NCBI RefSeq assembly: GCF_000147715.2
Contig: NC_017934.1
Span: 868,001-932,000, forward strand
Source: Mesotoga prima MesG1.Ag.4.2
GTDB lineage: Bacteria > Thermotogota > Thermotogae > Petrotogales > Kosmotogaceae
DNA length: 64,000 nucleotides
Reading direction: 5' to 3'
The translations under genes were made by a program, and so were the position numbers. The notes beneath the pieces were generated by a model. The model saw only the letters and a program-made list of their open reading frames with translations. It was not told the DNA's origin and ran no database searches. Of this stretch, positions 53,202 through 64,000 are shown in pieces. Every line of letters begins with the position of its first letter. The stretch's first letter is position 1.

Positions 53202-55238
53202 TCACACTCTCTCTTCTTCGAGAAGCAGCGAGAGGTCGCCTATTTTCAAGAAGAGCTGATCTACCGATTTGAGGAAGCCGAGTCTGTTGAGGCGGATATC
53301 TTCCTGTTCGGCCATAACAAAGACATCGTCGAAGTATCTGTCTATATGAGGCTTTAGCGATGTAAGCAGCTGGAGTGATTTCTCGAAATCGTCACGCTCG
53401 AGCGCTTCCATGACATCGTCGAAGCATTTCAAATAGTTGTTCAGTAAATCGCGTTCGGCCTGCTCGATGAACTTAGACCCGTCAAAACTGTTTCCCGAAT
53501 GACCTCTGCTTATATTGTGGACCCTCTGATAAGCAATCAGAAGGTCATTGAAATCCTCGTTCTTCACGTATTCGGAGATAGCCTCTGCGGCTCTCACTCC
53601 AAGATAAGGAAATCTCCACCACATCTTCACCGATCGAGCAATATTCATGGAGAAACCTCTTTCGAGAAGAAAGGCTTCATACCTGCTGGAGAAGAAGTCT
53701 TTCAACGAATCTAGAGTCTCTTCGGAAGTCTTGTTTAGATTGTTCAAAGCCCTTTCCAGGAGCTCGAGAAGATCGAGCTTCCATCCAAGATGATGCATGG
53801 TCCTGAATATGAAAGAGGCTTTTCTTCTCAGAGCGTAAGGATCTTTCGATGCAGACGGGATGTTTCCTATGGCGAAGTTTCCTGCAAGCGTGTCTATCCT
53901 GTCTGAGACCCCCACTACCGCTCCAGTTAGCGTCGTGGGCACGAGGATGTCACGGTAGTGCTCTTCTATGCCAAGTGCGACACCGGACTTCTCTCCCGAT
54001 GCTTCCGCATAGATTCTTCCCATGATGCCCTGAAGCTCGGGGAATTCCTGCACCACTCGGGTGATCTGGTCGGCCTTCGCCAGAAGAGCCGTTCTTTCGA
54101 CCTCGAAGAGTTCATCGCTCTTGGCCTTCAGCCTCCTCGAGATCTCTGAGGAAAGCGCTGTAGTCCTTTCCGTTTTGTCCCTCAATGTGCCGAGACCTCG
54201 CTGGAACAAGATACCCTGGAGCCCGTCCACGTACTGCTCGAAAGGTCTCTCTTTGTCCTTCTCGAAGTAGAAGAAGGCATCTTCGAGCCTAGCGTTTATG
54301 ACCTCTTCATACCCCAGTCTGATATTTCCCAGAGGGTCGGCCGGCCCGTCCTGAAAGGCAACGAAGTTGTTGGTCAGCTTACCTTCTTTGTACACTGGAA
54401 AAGTTCTCTGATGGTGCTTTATAGTTACGATTATTACTTCAGGCGGGAGTGAGAGGTACTTCTCCATGAAGTTTCCCAGAACTGCCGTTGGGTATTCTGT
54501 CAAAGAGACGACTTCGGCAAGCAGTTCTTGATCAACAGGAATCTGGCTATGAATATCCGATTCAATTCTTCTGATTTCGGAAAGTGTTCTTTCTTCTCTA
54601 TCGCTCTCTCGAGCGATCACCAGAGCATCTCTCATATTCTGAAAGTAATTCTCAGGCGATACTTCAACTTCATCGAAGAAGAAACGGTGTCCCCTGGACT
54701 TATTCGACGATCTCTTTCCGAAGAGCTCCATATCGAGGATTTCTGTGTCAAGCATTGCTGTTATCCATTTGACCGGCCTCGCGAATCTGTAAGTGCCGTC
54801 CCCCCAGCGCATCGGCTTCTTGAACTCGAGAGACCTCAGAGATTCCGAGAAGATTTGAGGCAGCAGTTCTTCCGCCATCTTCCCGATTATTTCTCTCTGC
54901 ACATAGACGTATCCGCCCTCTACGCTGACGTCTTCAAGCTGAGCGTTGCTTCCCCTGAGGAAACCCAGCAGAGCCCTGGTAGGTTCACCTTCTTTGTAGG
55001 CGATTTTCTCGGACGGACCCTTCTTCTTCTCCACAAAGTCTGATTGCTTCAGCTCAATGCCGTGAATTAGCACTCCGAATCTCCTGCTCGCCACGAAGAC
55101 CTCGAGCTCTCCGTAGCCAAGACGGTTATTGTCAAGCGATCTCTCTATTCTCTCCTTAAGCTGAGTTTTTATACCCTGAACTTCACTTGAGGGAAGCTCC
55201 TCTATTCCAACTTCCAGTAGAGCTTTGTGATCACTCAT
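53202..55238 (-). CDS. glyS: glycyl-tRNA synthetase, beta subunit
   Basis: 678 aa, usual length. [21 protein letters not shown] at the N-terminus, [53 protein letters not shown] and the tRNA-binding C-terminal helical domain (about 560-670). Works with GlyQ as the bacterial alpha2beta2 enzyme. Overlaps glyQ by 8 bases. Confidence 0.97.
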   Translation of the reverse strand: MSDHKALLEVGIEELPSSEVQGIKTQLKERIERSLDNNRLGYGELEVFVASRRFGVLIHGIELKQSDFVEKKKGPSEKIAYKEGEPTRALLGFLRGSNAQLEDVSVEGGYVYVQREIIGKMAEELLPQIFSESLRSLEFKKPMRWGDGTYRFARPVKWITAMLDTEILDMELFGKRSSNKSRGHRFFFDEVEVSPENYFQNMRDALVIARESDREERTLSEIRRIESDIHSQIPVDQELLAEVVSLTEYPTAVLGNFMEKYLSLPPEVIIVTIKHHQRTFPVYKEGKLTNNFVAFQDGPADPLGNIRLGYEEVINARLEDAFFYFEKDKERPFEQYVDGLQGILFQRGLGTLRDKTERTTALSSEISRRLKAKSDELFEVERTALLAKADQITRVVQEFPELQGIMGRIYAEASGEKSGVALGIEEHYRDILVPTTLTGAVVGVSDRIDTLAGNFAIGNIPSASKDPYALRRKASFIFRTMHHLGWKLDLLELLERALNNLNKTSEETLDSLKDFFSSRYEAFLLERGFSMNIARSVKMWWRFPYLGVRAAEAISEYVKNEDFNDLLIAYQRVHNISRGHSGNSFDGSKFIEQAERDLLNNYLKCFDDVMEALERDDFEKSLQLLTSLKPHIDRYFDDVFVMAEQEDIRLNRLGFLKSVDQLFLKIGDLSLLLEEERV

Positions 55239-56085
55239 CTGTATCGCGCTCCTTAGCTACGTACGCTTCGGCCACTGCCTTCGCCATCTCTCTAATCGAT
55301 TTGATGTAGCTTTGACGCTGGGATACGCTTATGGCATTTCTGGCGTCGAGCAAATTGAAGGCGTGAGAACATTTGATCATGTAGTCGTATGAAGGTCTTA
55401 CTAGACCATGCTCCATGCACAGGTCGAATTCCTCCCTGTAGAATCTGTAAAGTTCGAAGAGCCTTGAGGTGTCTGCAACGTCGAAATTGTAGGCGGAGAA
55501 TTCCTTCTCGTTCTCGAGGAAGACATCGCCGTATTTGAACTCTTCATTCCAGTCTATATCGAATATATTGGCTTTCTTCTGAAGGTACATCGTAATTCTT
55601 TCGAGCCCGTAGGTGATCTCGAGCGAAACCAGGTCGACATCGATTCCGCCGACCTGCTGGAAATATGTGAACTGGCTGACCTCCATTCCATCGAGCCAGA
55701 CTTCCCAGCCCACACCCCAGGCTCCCAGAGTCGGAGACTCCCAGTTGTCTTCCACGAATCGAATATCATGTTCCTTTGGGTTTATTCCCAGAGCTTCCAG
55801 AGAACCTAGGTACAGCTCCTGAGAGTTCTCCGGGTTGGGTTTGATTATCACCTGATACTGGAAGTATCTCTGAACTCTCATTGGGTTTTCGCCGTATCGA
55901 CCGTCGGTCGGTCTCCTGCTGGGCTGAATGAAGGCAACTTTCCAGGGTTTCTTTCCTAGCGACCTGAGAAAAGTTGAAGGGTGGAATGTTCCGGCCCCCA
56001 TTTCGAGGTCGTAAGGCTGGTCTATGATACACCCCTGCATAGACCAGTATGAGTTGAGTTTCTCTACTACGTCTTGTAAGTACAT
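55231..56085 (-). CDS. glyQ: glycyl-tRNA synthetase, alpha subunit
   Basis: 284 aa from ATG 56085 (CAGGAGGG upstream; the longer frame to 56115 overlaps the previous gene). [67 protein letters not shown] and [22 protein letters not shown] are classic class II alpha-subunit motifs. Confidence 0.97.
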   Translation of the reverse strand: MYLQDVVEKLNSYWSMQGCIIDQPYDLEMGAGTFHPSTFLRSLGKKPWKVAFIQPSRRPTDGRYGENPMRVQRYFQYQVIIKPNPENSQELYLGSLEALGINPKEHDIRFVEDNWESPTLGAWGVGWEVWLDGMEVSQFTYFQQVGGIDVDLVSLEITYGLERITMYLQKKANIFDIDWNEEFKYGDVFLENEKEFSAYNFDVADTSRLFELYRFYREEFDLCMEHGLVRPSYDYMIKCSHAFNLLDARNAISVSQRQSYIKSIREMAKAVAEAYVAKERDTDE

Positions 56086-56107
56086 CGTTCCCTCCTGAGC
56101 TTCTTGT

Positions 56108-57772
56108 CTATTCAATGGAAATCAGGTAGTAATAATAGGGCTGTCCGCCGCTGTGAATTTCGAATTCGAAATCGGAGAAACTTCCCGAAAGAGATTCAAG
56201 CAGTTTTCCTGCGGCTTCCTCCGACACTTCCGATCCGTAGAATATCGTGACGACCTCTTTGTCGCCATCTTTTCCAAGAACGGTCTTAATCGAGTCGTGA
56301 ACGAGCTTCTCGAGCTTTCTGCCCGAGGTTATCAAACCGTCTCTACCGATTGCTATATACTCGCCTTTCCTTATCTTCTTTCCCTTCATGCTGGAATCGC
56401 GAACGGCGTATGTAATCGAGATCGGAGAAACTGCTTCAGCCGCTTCTTCCATTTCTCTTATTAGAGACTCGCTATCCATCTCGTCGTTATACACGGTCAT
56501 CGCAGCTATCCCTTCCTGAACCGTGCGTGTAGGGATTATGTAAACTTCTTTTCCCGGATTGTCGTCGTGAATTGCGTTCGCCGCCTCTTTGGCAGTCAAA
56601 ATTATGTTCGGGTTGTTGGGAAGGACAATCACTTTGTCAGCGGCAATTCTGCTGATTGCTTCGTAAAGGTCTTTAAGACTTGGATTCATCGTCTGACCGC
56701 CCTTAACGGCGTAGTCTACGCCAAGACTCTTCAGAACATCGGCAAGACCGTCTCCCGGTGAAACCACGATCACTCCGTGGTGCTTTTCCTTTCCGAACAT
56801 CTCAGGTCCTCTCGACTGAATATCTACTATGTGCTCATGCTGGACCTTCATGTTGTCTATCTTCACCTTCTGAAGGAATCCTACACCGAGGAACTTCTCA
56901 ATAACATCTCCAGGGTGGTCTGTGTGGACGTGAATCTTTATGATCTCATCCTGATGGACCATGACAATAGAATCTCCCATCTCTTCCAGGTATGCTTTCA
57001 GCAGTTCAGAGGTCTCTTCCTGGCTGTCAGACTCATCGAGTTTCACTATCAATTCGGTGCAGTATGTGAACTTGAGCTCTTCACGTACGATCTCAACTAT
57101 ACGCTCCGTTGAAGATCCCATCGCCTGCGGCATCTGCTGAAGCGGTCCTTCAAGCTCTATATCGCCTTTAGTAGCCAGCAGGAAGCCTTCAAATATGTAC
57201 GCCAGACCCTTTGCGCCGGAATCAACCACTCCGGCCTCTTTCAGTTTCGGTAAGAGGGTTGGGGTCTTCTCAACCGTATCGAAAGCGACTTCTACGAGCT
57301 TCTCGAAGTACTCGTCAAAGTCCTCTATGCCTCCGAATTCTTCGTTGGCAGTATCTGCGGAGACCTTCATGACGGTCAACATTGTTCCCTCGACCGGTTT
57401 CATTACGGATCTATAAGCGATTTCTCTAGCTTTTGTCAGACCCTCTGTAAAGGCCTTGGTGTTGACGAATTTTCTGTTTCCTATCCCCTCGGCGAATCCT
57501 CTAAATATCTGAGAGAGGATTACACCGGAGTTTCCCCTGGCGCCCATTAACATTCCAGTCTTTACCGATTCCAGAACGCTCACCAAGTCATCTTTCTTCA
57601 ATCTGTCGAGATATTCGCACGCCTCTATCATGGCGGCCGCCATATTCGATCCAGTATCTCCGTCTGGAACGGGAAAGACATTAAGCGCGTTGATCTCATC
57701 TTTATTTGCAAGAAGTCGTTCAGCGGCTTTCCGGAAGGCTGCGACAAAAAACTTGCCGTTGATACGTTTCAT
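56108..57772 (-). CDS. fakA: fatty-acid kinase catalytic subunit (FakA/DAK2 domain)
   Basis: 554 aa. N-terminal DhaL/DAK2 ATP domain ([18 protein letters not shown] with the Mg-binding Asp; [39 protein letters not shown], about 1-200), a linker, then the FakA-type C-terminal domains (about 300-554). FakA with a FakB (DegV-like) protein phosphorylates fatty acids for lipid synthesis. The partner FakB is not in view. The asp23-fakA neighbourhood is common. Confidence 0.9.
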   Translation of the reverse strand: MKRINGKFFVAAFRKAAERLLANKDEINALNVFPVPDGDTGSNMAAAMIEACEYLDRLKKDDLVSVLESVKTGMLMGARGNSGVILSQIFRGFAEGIGNRKFVNTKAFTEGLTKAREIAYRSVMKPVEGTMLTVMKVSADTANEEFGGIEDFDEYFEKLVEVAFDTVEKTPTLLPKLKEAGVVDSGAKGLAYIFEGFLLATKGDIELEGPLQQMPQAMGSSTERIVEIVREELKFTYCTELIVKLDESDSQEETSELLKAYLEEMGDSIVMVHQDEIIKIHVHTDHPGDVIEKFLGVGFLQKVKIDNMKVQHEHIVDIQSRGPEMFGKEKHHGVIVVSPGDGLADVLKSLGVDYAVKGGQTMNPSLKDLYEAISRIAADKVIVLPNNPNIILTAKEAANAIHDDNPGKEVYIIPTRTVQEGIAAMTVYNDEMDSESLIREMEEAAEAVSPISITYAVRDSSMKGKKIRKGEYIAIGRDGLITSGRKLEKLVHDSIKTVLGKDGDKEVVTIFYGSEVSEEAAGKLLESLSGSFSDFEFEIHSGGQPYYYYLISIE

Positions 57773-57787
57773 CTGCTTAGCCTCCCA

Positions 57788-58135
57788 TCAATCCTGCAAG
57801 CCGACAACGTGAATATTCACCTTGATATTGGTCGCTTCAGTAAGCTCCTTCAACTTGTGAAATACGTTTTCCTGGATGTTCTCAACGACGGTGGGGATTC
57901 TAACGCCGTACTCGAGAATCAGATCGATATCAATCTCAAGCGTGCCGTCGATCTCCTCGGTTACTTTTATTCCCTTTCTAGAATCCTCTCCCGTGCCGAA
58001 AAGCTTTGTCAGAAAGCCCGTTTGGGGCGATCCGACGTTCACCGGCCCGTAAGACTCAGACACAACCTTTTTGACTATCGAAGATATCGCCTGAAGAGAA
58101 ATATCGATCTTACCGAATTCTGTAGTTACTTGCAT
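57788..58135 (-). CDS. Asp23/Gls24 family protein (first of two)
   Basis: 115 aa from ATG 58135; the GTG at 58144 lies inside the GAGAGGTG ribosome site. TEFGKIDISLQAISSIVKKVVSE, IDIDLILEYGVRIPTVVENIQENVFHKLKEL and INVHVVGL fit the family, which helps envelope stress functions. Next to fakA as in many Gram-positive genomes. Confidence 0.88.
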   Translation of the reverse strand: MQVTTEFGKIDISLQAISSIVKKVVSESYGPVNVGSPQTGFLTKLFGTGEDSRKGIKVTEEIDGTLEIDIDLILEYGVRIPTVVENIQENVFHKLKELTEATNIKVNIHVVGLQD

Positions 58136-59993
58136 TCTTTTCACCTCTCAGTTTAGAGATTCTATTCTCTATTCCCCTGGCATCCAACCCCAGCTCATTC
58201 AATACCTCTTCCCTCGTGCCGTGAGAAGAAAAACGGTCCTCAATTGCAATAATATCGATTCTACCATTGTAGTTCTGCCTTGAAGCCTCAAGCGCCACAT
58301 TGGAGCCGAAGCCTCCGCTCATTATTCCCTCTTCAACCGTCACTATCAGGTCGTAATCGGCGAAGATCTTTCCCAGAGCCGCTTTGTCGAGCGGCTTTAT
58401 TGATCGGCAGTTAAAAAGAGCGCATCCGTTCAAGAGAGCGGCCTCCCTGCTTCTGGAAACCATCGATCCCGTTGCAAGGATGGCAGTTTCCTTTCCGTCG
58501 ATCACCTTTTCCCACTTGAACGGGTCCATCTTCCTCAAGTTCGAGACAATATCGTCGATGTTCTGGAGCTCCGTCTCTCTCGGATATCTTATCGCAGTGG
58601 GATGGTCCATCCACTTCTCGGTGAAGAGAGTGAAGATCATATTCGCCAGTTCCTTCAGGCTCGAAGGAGCGAGAATCTGCATATTTGGAATCATCGAAAG
58701 GAACGATATGTCGAAGATTCCATTGTGGGTCGCGCCGTCCTGACCTACTATGCCTGCCCTGTCTATCGCGAAGAGAACCGGAAGATCCTGGAGGGCAACG
58801 TCGTGGATCAGCTGATCCAGCGCTCTCTGCAGGAAGGTCGAGTACACAGCGAAGACGGGTTTCGTTCCGGCCGCAGCCATTCCGGACGCAAAGGTAGTGC
58901 AGAGCTGCTCGGTTATTCCAAGATCGAAGAACCTTGCGGTATGTTTCGCGGCAAACCCTGCCAGGCCCGTTCCGTCGGGCATCGCTGCCGTAATAGCGGA
59001 AATTGATGGGTCTTTCTTTGCCAGTTCCGTCAGAACATTTCCGAAGACTTCACTGTAAGTAAGTTCCCCGTTTCGGGAGATCTTCTCGCCGTTTTCAGGG
59101 TCGATTCTGCTTACGCTGTGAAATCTAGTGGGATTGCTTTCGGCGTATTCGAGGCCCTTCCCCTTCTTAGTGACTATATGGACAAAGAAAGGTTCCGGCA
59201 ACTGCTTTACGGCCGAAAAAACGGCCTCCAGCTCCTGAAAATCGTGGCCCTTCACAGGACCCACGTAGTTCAACCCCATGTCTTCGAAAATATTGCCGCC
59301 GAGAATCGAGGCTTTCAATCCGCTCTTTATCTTCGAAAGGAACTGCTCGAGGCTTCCGAGCCTCATCGTCTCAAGGGCGTTTTTCAAGTCGCCTTTCATT
59401 TCTCTGTAGACGGGGTTCAGCCTTAGTTCGGCAAGAGAAGAAGAGAGGCTTCCCACGTTTTTTCCGATGCTCATACCGTTGTCGTTTACTACCACTTTTA
59501 TCTTGGAGCCGATGTCCTTCATCTGATTAAGAGCTTCAAGAGCCAGACCCGAAGTCAGGGCTCCGTCACCTGCTACGACCACTATATTCTTTGCGTTGCG
59601 GAATATGTTTTCTGCCTGCTCTATGCCCATTGCGGCAGGAAGTGCCGTTCCAACGTGTCCGGCCCCAAAGAAGTCGTAAGGGCTCTCCTTTCTGTTCAGG
59701 AAGCCGCTGATCCCGCCCTTCTTCCTGAGAGATCCGAAGGAACCAAACCGACCTGTGAGCAGTTTGTGAGTGTAAGCCTGATGCCCGGTATCCCAGATGA
59801 TTATGTCTTCGTCGGGGTCGAATACCCGGTAGAGAGCTATCGTCAGCTCGACGGTCCCCAGGTTCGAAGCGAGATGGCCCGTGTTCGAGGACACGACTCT
59901 CGTTATGGTATCTCTTATCTCACCGGCCAGAACCTCCAGCTGGGTATAAGAGTAGTCTTTTAATCGTCTGAAGAGTGGCTGTTCGTTCATCAA
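58110..59993 (-). CDS. dxs: 1-deoxy-D-xylulose-5-phosphate synthase
   Basis: 627 aa. GHLASNLGTVELTIALY (start His), WDTGHQAYTHKLLTGR, GHVGTALPAAMG, VVAGDGALTSGLALEALNQM with NDNGMSIGKNVG (TPP), DLGITEQLCTTFASGMA (catalytic Glu) and DRAGIVGQDGATHNG. First step of the non-mevalonate isoprenoid pathway. The end overlaps the asp23 gene, and its stop/start spacing to folD is 1 base. Confidence 0.97.
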   Translation of the reverse strand: MMNEQPLFRRLKDYSYTQLEVLAGEIRDTITRVVSSNTGHLASNLGTVELTIALYRVFDPDEDIIIWDTGHQAYTHKLLTGRFGSFGSLRKKGGISGFLNRKESPYDFFGAGHVGTALPAAMGIEQAENIFRNAKNIVVVAGDGALTSGLALEALNQMKDIGSKIKVVVNDNGMSIGKNVGSLSSSLAELRLNPVYREMKGDLKNALETMRLGSLEQFLSKIKSGLKASILGGNIFEDMGLNYVGPVKGHDFQELEAVFSAVKQLPEPFFVHIVTKKGKGLEYAESNPTRFHSVSRIDPENGEKISRNGELTYSEVFGNVLTELAKKDPSISAITAAMPDGTGLAGFAAKHTARFFDLGITEQLCTTFASGMAAAGTKPVFAVYSTFLQRALDQLIHDVALQDLPVLFAIDRAGIVGQDGATHNGIFDISFLSMIPNMQILAPSSLKELANMIFTLFTEKWMDHPTAIRYPRETELQNIDDIVSNLRKMDPFKWEKVIDGKETAILATGSMVSRSREAALLNGCALFNCRSIKPLDKAALGKIFADYDLIVTVEEGIMSGGFGSNVALEASRQNYNGRIDIIAIEDRFSSHGTREEVLNELGLDARGIENRISKLRGEKNASNYRIR

Positions 59994-60815
59994 TTACGAC
60001 TCCATTCTTTCGATAGATCTATAATAGTGTCTGAAAAGGAGCGCCGTAGTCACACTGCCGACTCCCCCGGGTACGGGAGTAATCGCAGCCGCTATCTGGC
60101 TTACCTCGTCAAAGTCTACATCGCCCACGAGCTTCCCATCCACAAAGTTAATTCCAACATCTATCACAACTGCGCCGGGCCTGATCATCTCGCGCTCGAT
60201 AAACTTGGCAATCCCAACGGCACTGACTACTATATCGGCGTTGAATGTCTTCTCGGAGATGTCTCTGCTCCTCGAGTGGCAGACTGTCACGGTTCCGTCC
60301 ACACCTTTCTTCAGTAAGAGCAGTGCGAGAGGCTTCCCGACAGTATTTGATCTGCCGACAATGGTTATGTCTCTCCCCTTCACTTCGATCCCGTAATAGT
60401 CAAGAATCTCCATGACGGCTTCGGCAGTAGGGGGAGCGAAGAACTCCTCATCGTTGATTATTCCGCCGAGATTCGATACGGTTCGGCCCTCAAGATCCTT
60501 TCCGGGATCGAGCGCAGCCAGCACGGCCTTTTCGTTGGCGTTCTTCAGCGGATGCATCACCATTATTCCCGCAACGCTCTTGTCTTTGTTCAGTTCAGAG
60601 ATCTCCTCGACGGGATTGCTGCCGCTATCTCTCACTATCACTTCAATGCCGAGTTTCTCCCCCTGCTTCCTTATCGATTTCATATAGGTCTTGTTGGACG
60701 GGTCCGGTTCGTCGCAGAAGAGAACTAGTGAAGGAAGCTCTCCAGTTCTATTGCCGATCTTCTCCTTTATTTCATCATATATGCTCTTTGAAACGATCTT
60801 TCCATCAAGTATCAT
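59994..60815 (-). CDS. folD: methylenetetrahydrofolate dehydrogenase/cyclohydrolase
   Basis: 273 aa from ATG 60815 (GAGGTGGTG upstream). CDEPDPSNKTYMKSIRKQGEKLGIE (catalytic Lys), GIMVMHPLKNA, FFAPPTAEAVMEILDYY, VGRSNTVGKPLALLLLKKG and PVPGGVGSVTTALLFRH. Interconverts methylene- and formyl-THF in one-carbon metabolism, paired with fhs next door. Confidence 0.96.
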   Translation of the reverse strand: MILDGKIVSKSIYDEIKEKIGNRTGELPSLVLFCDEPDPSNKTYMKSIRKQGEKLGIEVIVRDSGSNPVEEISELNKDKSVAGIMVMHPLKNANEKAVLAALDPGKDLEGRTVSNLGGIINDEEFFAPPTAEAVMEILDYYGIEVKGRDITIVGRSNTVGKPLALLLLKKGVDGTVTVCHSRSRDISEKTFNADIVVSAVGIAKFIEREMIRPGAVVIDVGINFVDGKLVGDVDFDEVSQIAAAITPVPGGVGSVTTALLFRHYYRSIERMES

Positions 60816-60825
60816 ATACACCACC

Positions 60826-62493
60826 TCAAAAGAGCCCGCTAATCTTTCCGTCCGCGTCCACATCTATCTGCTTGGCGTTGGGATCCCTGCCCAGTCCCGG
60901 CATCAGCATTATCTTTCCGGCGACAACAACTATAAACCCGGCGCCGGCAGAGAGATTTAGATCTCTCACCTTGAAAGTGTAACCCTGCGGAGCCCCCAGT
61001 TTCTTGTCGTCGTCGGAGATGGAATACTGAGTCTTGGCAACGATTATCGGTAGACGATCGACTCCCTGCTTCTTGAAGAGCCTTAACTTGCTCTTTGCCG
61101 CCGGCTCAAGATCGACTCTACCGGCTCTATATATCTCTTTCGCCAGCTTGTCCAGCTTTTCCTCGAAGGAGAGATCCATCGGAATCAATGGTTTGTAATC
61201 GCTCGGACCGTCGACAAGCTCGACAAGCTTCCTGGCGAGGTCTACTCCCCCGGCGCCGCCTTCGGCCCAAACACTCGACCGCTCGTAAGGTATCGAGTTG
61301 GACTTGCAGAGGCCGTCGAATTTCTCTCTTTCCTTCTCAGTGTCTGTCGGGAATTCATTAAGGGCAACTATTACTGGAATACCGTACTTGTGAATGTTTT
61401 CGAAGTGAACCTTCAAGTTTTCAAAGCCCTTTTCAAGTGCCGACAAATCTTCTTCCAGAATATCCTTCTTTGAAGCTCCCCCGTTCAGCTTCAGGGCTCT
61501 GATCGAGGCGACCAGAACAACTGCGCTTGGGTTCAAGCCTCCGACAGGGCAGACGAAGTCGAGGAATTTCTCTGCTCCCAGGTCTGCCCCGAAGCCCGCC
61601 TCGGTTATCACATAATCGGAAAGCTTCAGAGCCATTTTTGTCGCAGTCAGGGTGTTTGTTCCATGTGCTATGTTCGCAAAAGGTCCTCCATGAACAAAGG
61701 CAGGAGTTCCTTCAATAGTCTGGACTAGATTCGGGTCGAGAACATCTTTCAGAAGCGTGGCCATCGCCCCCTGAACGTTCAAATCCTTGACGGTAATGAA
61801 GTCGCCATCGTAGCTTCTACCAACGATTATTCTGGCCAGCCGTTCCTTTAGATCGACAAGGTTCTTCGAAAGACAGATGATCGCCATAATTTCGGAGGCG
61901 GCAGTTATTACGAAGGAGTCCTCCCTCGGATAACCGTTCGCCGACCCTCCAAGGCCTACGATTATCTGTCTGAGAGCCCTGTCATTCATATCCATGGTTC
62001 TCGGCCAGTATAACTGCGCCGGATCGATTCTCAGTTCGTTGTCGAAATTAATGTGCGCATCGATAACTGCAGAAAGAAGATTGTGTGCCAGCGAGATCGC
62101 GTGAAAATCGCCAGTAAAGTGAAGGTTAATCTCTTCCATCGGAAGCACTTGAGAATAACCGCCGCCGGCGGCCCCCCCCTTGATTCCCATGATCGGGCCG
62201 ACAGACGGCTCCCTAAGAGTAACAAAGGATTTCTTCCCTATCTTGTTCAGGGCCATCGCCAGACCGACAGAAGTGGTCGTCTTCCCTTCGCCGGCGCTTG
62301 TGGGGCTTATAGCTGTCACAAGAACCAGTTTTCCGTCTGGTTTGTCCTGCAGCTCATTAAGATACTGGTGTGAGATCTTTGCAATGTGCTTTCCATATCT
62401 TCTAATATGTTTGTCAGGGATAGAGACGGATGAGGCGATTTCGTCTATTTCTTTCAATTCTGCCTTCTGTGCTATCTCCAGATCAGTCAGCAT
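60826..62493 (-). CDS. fhs: formate-tetrahydrofolate ligase
   Basis: 555 aa from ATG 62493 (AGGAGG upstream), the usual length. [28 protein letters not shown] (ATP loop), [67 protein letters not shown]. Makes 10-formyl-THF from formate, for purines and formyl-Met. Confidence 0.97.
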   Translation of the reverse strand: MLTDLEIAQKAELKEIDEIASSVSIPDKHIRRYGKHIAKISHQYLNELQDKPDGKLVLVTAISPTSAGEGKTTTSVGLAMALNKIGKKSFVTLREPSVGPIMGIKGGAAGGGYSQVLPMEEINLHFTGDFHAISLAHNLLSAVIDAHINFDNELRIDPAQLYWPRTMDMNDRALRQIIVGLGGSANGYPREDSFVITAASEIMAIICLSKNLVDLKERLARIIVGRSYDGDFITVKDLNVQGAMATLLKDVLDPNLVQTIEGTPAFVHGGPFANIAHGTNTLTATKMALKLSDYVITEAGFGADLGAEKFLDFVCPVGGLNPSAVVLVASIRALKLNGGASKKDILEEDLSALEKGFENLKVHFENIHKYGIPVIVALNEFPTDTEKEREKFDGLCKSNSIPYERSSVWAEGGAGGVDLARKLVELVDGPSDYKPLIPMDLSFEEKLDKLAKEIYRAGRVDLEPAAKSKLRLFKKQGVDRLPIIVAKTQYSISDDDKKLGAPQGYTFKVRDLNLSAGAGFIVVVAGKIMLMPGLGRDPNAKQIDVDADGKISGLF

Positions 62494-62503
62494 GAAAAAC
62501 CTC

Positions 62504-62950
62504 CTATAGATGCTTTTTCTCTGTTGATGCGCACTCTCGAGCGATTTTGTCGAGAACGCCATTTACGAATTTGCCGCCCTGTTCCGAACCATACTTCTTT
62601 GCGATGTCTATTGATTCGTTCAGTGTAACTTCGATCGGTATGTCCGGCTCATAGATTATCTCGTATGCTCCAAGCCTCAGGACGTTCTTGTCGGTTGAGG
62701 CAAGTCTCTCGAAAGTCCAGTTGGTGAGGTGTTTTCTTATTATTTCGTCTATCTCATTGCGATTCTTCAAAATAGTGTCGAAATACTTTCGTGTTCTCAA
62801 TTTCATCTCCATCTCCATCGAAAAGAAGCTGAGCTCCTGTTCGAGATAATCCGATGAAGACTCCATATCTTCATTGAAGTCGAATTGATAGATCGCGCTG
62901 AAAACAATTTCTCTCATCTTTCGTCTGCTATTGTTTGGACCTGCCTTCAC
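62504..62950 (-). CDS. nusB: transcription antitermination protein NusB
   Basis: 148 aa. [75 protein letters not shown] is the standard C-terminal half. The GTG at 62950 or the internal ATG at codon 12 may start it. Binds boxA with NusE in rRNA transcription. Confidence 0.94.
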   Translation of the reverse strand: MKAGPNNSRRKMREIVFSAIYQFDFNEDMESSSDYLEQELSFFSMEMEMKLRTRKYFDTILKNRNEIDEIIRKHLTNWTFERLASTDKNVLRLGAYEIIYEPDIPIEVTLNESIDIAKKYGSEQGGKFVNGVLDKIARECASTEKKHL

Positions 62951-62954
62951 CTCT

Positions 62955-63419
62955 TCAAACCTCTTTCTCTCTGTCTTCGTCTTCGGTCTCTTCGACCGTT
63001 TCCTCGGACTTACTTTCTTGAAGCTCGGGCTTCACTTCGGAGTTCTCAAACTCCTCTTCCTCTTCAAACATTGCAGGTTTCTGAGCCTCTTCATACACGT
63101 CTTCAATCGTTATGGAAACGTCTTCAACCTTTATCCCGCTGAAGCTCTCCACGTCGTTCTTCAATTTCTCCTGCATCTTCCTGGCATGAGAGGGTATCGA
63201 GACGCCGTACTTAATCTTCGTATTCACGGTTATCTTCACTGTCTTGGTTCCATCGACCTTCTCATCGAGATCGATATCTACGGTCGACTTGGCCTCTTTA
63301 CGCGCTTTTGCTTCCTTAGGATCGAATTTCAAGAATTCTATGTAGGAGTGAATAGCGATATCCCGGATTACAGCCTCCGAGATCTCGATTCTGCCGAGAT
63401 CAGTCTCTTCAAAATCCAT
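62955..63419 (-). CDS. Asp23/Gls24 family protein (second of two) with acidic tail
   Basis: 154 aa from ATG 63419 (GGAGGG upstream). MDFEETDLGRIEISEAVIRDIA and VKITVNTKIKYGVSIPSHARKMQEKLKND are the family core; the last 45 residues are an acidic, Glu-rich tail (FEEEEEFENSE, EETVEETEDEDREKEV) absent from the paralog at 57788. It is between efp and nusB, a common Firmicutes-like order. Confidence 0.88.
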   Translation of the reverse strand: MDFEETDLGRIEISEAVIRDIAIHSYIEFLKFDPKEAKARKEAKSTVDIDLDEKVDGTKTVKITVNTKIKYGVSIPSHARKMQEKLKNDVESFSGIKVEDVSITIEDVYEEAQKPAMFEEEEEFENSEVKPELQESKSEETVEETEDEDREKEV

Positions 63420-63438
63420 AATTCTCCCTCCTTTCTCC

Positions 63439-63996
63439 CTATGCTCTCTCGATATATTCGCCTGTTCTTGTGTCCACACGAATCCGCTCTCCATTCTCTA
63501 CGAAGAATGGAACCGTTACCTTCAAACCTGTTTCAAGAACGGCAGGCTTGCCGCTTCCCGAAACTGTATCACCTTTATAGGCAGGTGCGGTATCCGTTAC
63601 TTTGAGGACGACAGTGTTTGGAAGTATAACGCCTATAGGTCTATCTTCATGGAACTGAAGGTCCACTTCCTCGTTTTCCTTGATGTAGTCCAGAGCATCT
63701 CCCATCTCATCTACACCAATTGTATACTGCTCGTAGGTCTCAAGGTCCATGAAATGAAAGAGCTCATCCTCCGAGTAAAGATACTGAACATGTCTGAATG
63801 AAAGCGCAGCTTCTTCAACTTTTTCGCTTGCTTGAAACGTGAACTGCCTAACAAGACCAGTTTTCAGATTTTTCATCCTGGTCCTTATTATACCGTCCCC
63901 TCTTCCCATTGAATGTTTGTTAGCTTCTGTTACAATGTAGATCTCTTCTTCAATTATTAGGGGCATTCCCTTTCTAATCTTTCCAACTTCTATCAT
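63439..63996 (-). CDS. efp: translation elongation factor P
   Basis: 185 aa, complete. [20 protein letters not shown], then the tip loop [20 protein letters not shown], and the C-terminal OB domains with [55 protein letters not shown]. Relieves ribosomes stalled at polyproline. The tip residue, usually Lys34, is Arg32 here. First gene of the minus operon as seen; its promoter is outside the window. Confidence 0.96.
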   Translation of the reverse strand: MIEVGKIRKGMPLIIEEEIYIVTEANKHSMGRGDGIIRTRMKNLKTGLVRQFTFQASEKVEEAALSFRHVQYLYSEDELFHFMDLETYEQYTIGVDEMGDALDYIKENEEVDLQFHEDRPIGVILPNTVVLKVTDTAPAYKGDTVSGSGKPAVLETGLKVTVPFFVENGERIRVDTRTGEYIERA

Positions 63997-64000
63997 CTAG

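Overview
The window reads as a chromosomal segment of a Thermotogota bacterium, most likely a Mesotoga-like mesophile. This rests on gene content and order (an RnfD-family/Nqr cluster, RbfA-TruB-RibF, FakA with Asp23, two-subunit GlyQ/GlyS), strong AGGAGG-type ribosome sites, moderate GC and many insertion elements. The genus is an inference from remembered family context, not from a search.

Left part (1-19.4 kb): ordinary core genes. These are hflX (cut by the window edge), an M23 peptidase, metK, rpsT, a sugar-type ABC ATPase, a solitary Phd-like antitoxin, and a five-gene Na+-pump-like operon (NqrB/C/D/E/F) that has no NqrA/RnfC gene beside it. A long minus-strand chain follows: DUF523, LysM-M23, DgkA-like kinase, 2-oxoacid:ferredoxin oxidoreductase gamma and beta without an adjacent alpha, dCMP deaminase, ferritin-like protein, HemW, a probable outer-membrane protein, GatB and GatA.

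Accessory stretch I (19.4-25 kb): a decayed AraC/GyrI regulator, then a self-contained transcription unit (promoter, five tandem 30-33-codon ORFs each with a strong Shine-Dalgarno, perfect terminator) encoding small basic peptides that look paralogous. A hairpin-repeat array and a group II intron with a frameshifted reverse transcriptase follow.

25-33 kb: a PAS histidine kinase with its single-domain response regulator, a divergent REC-PAS-HD-GYP protein, tRNA-Glu(CUC), a monoacylglycerol-lipase-like hydrolase, and ribF-truB-rbfA.

Accessory stretch II (33-37.5 kb): mosaic hairpin arrays and duplicated 210-250 bp repeats surround an IS256-type and an IS110-type element; the latter carries a plausible bridge-RNA hairpin upstream of its transposase.

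37.5-49.4 kb is the most distinctive gene cluster: five paralogous LVIVD-type beta-propeller proteins (no signal peptides), two paralogous small exported cysteine-containing proteins, a MocR-type regulator coupled by overlapping stop/start codons to a 55-aa ORF and then to a propeller gene, and two near-identical SBP_bac_5 peptide-binding proteins with the signal-peptide stub of a third copy.

Right part (50-64 kb): an N-acetylmuramoyl-L-alanine amidase, then a minus-strand housekeeping chain that reads from efp through asp23, nusB, fhs, folD, dxs, asp23, fakA, glyQ, glyS and era to an MFS transporter, closing with a terminator. It links translation, one-carbon metabolism, isoprenoid synthesis and lipid/envelope genes.
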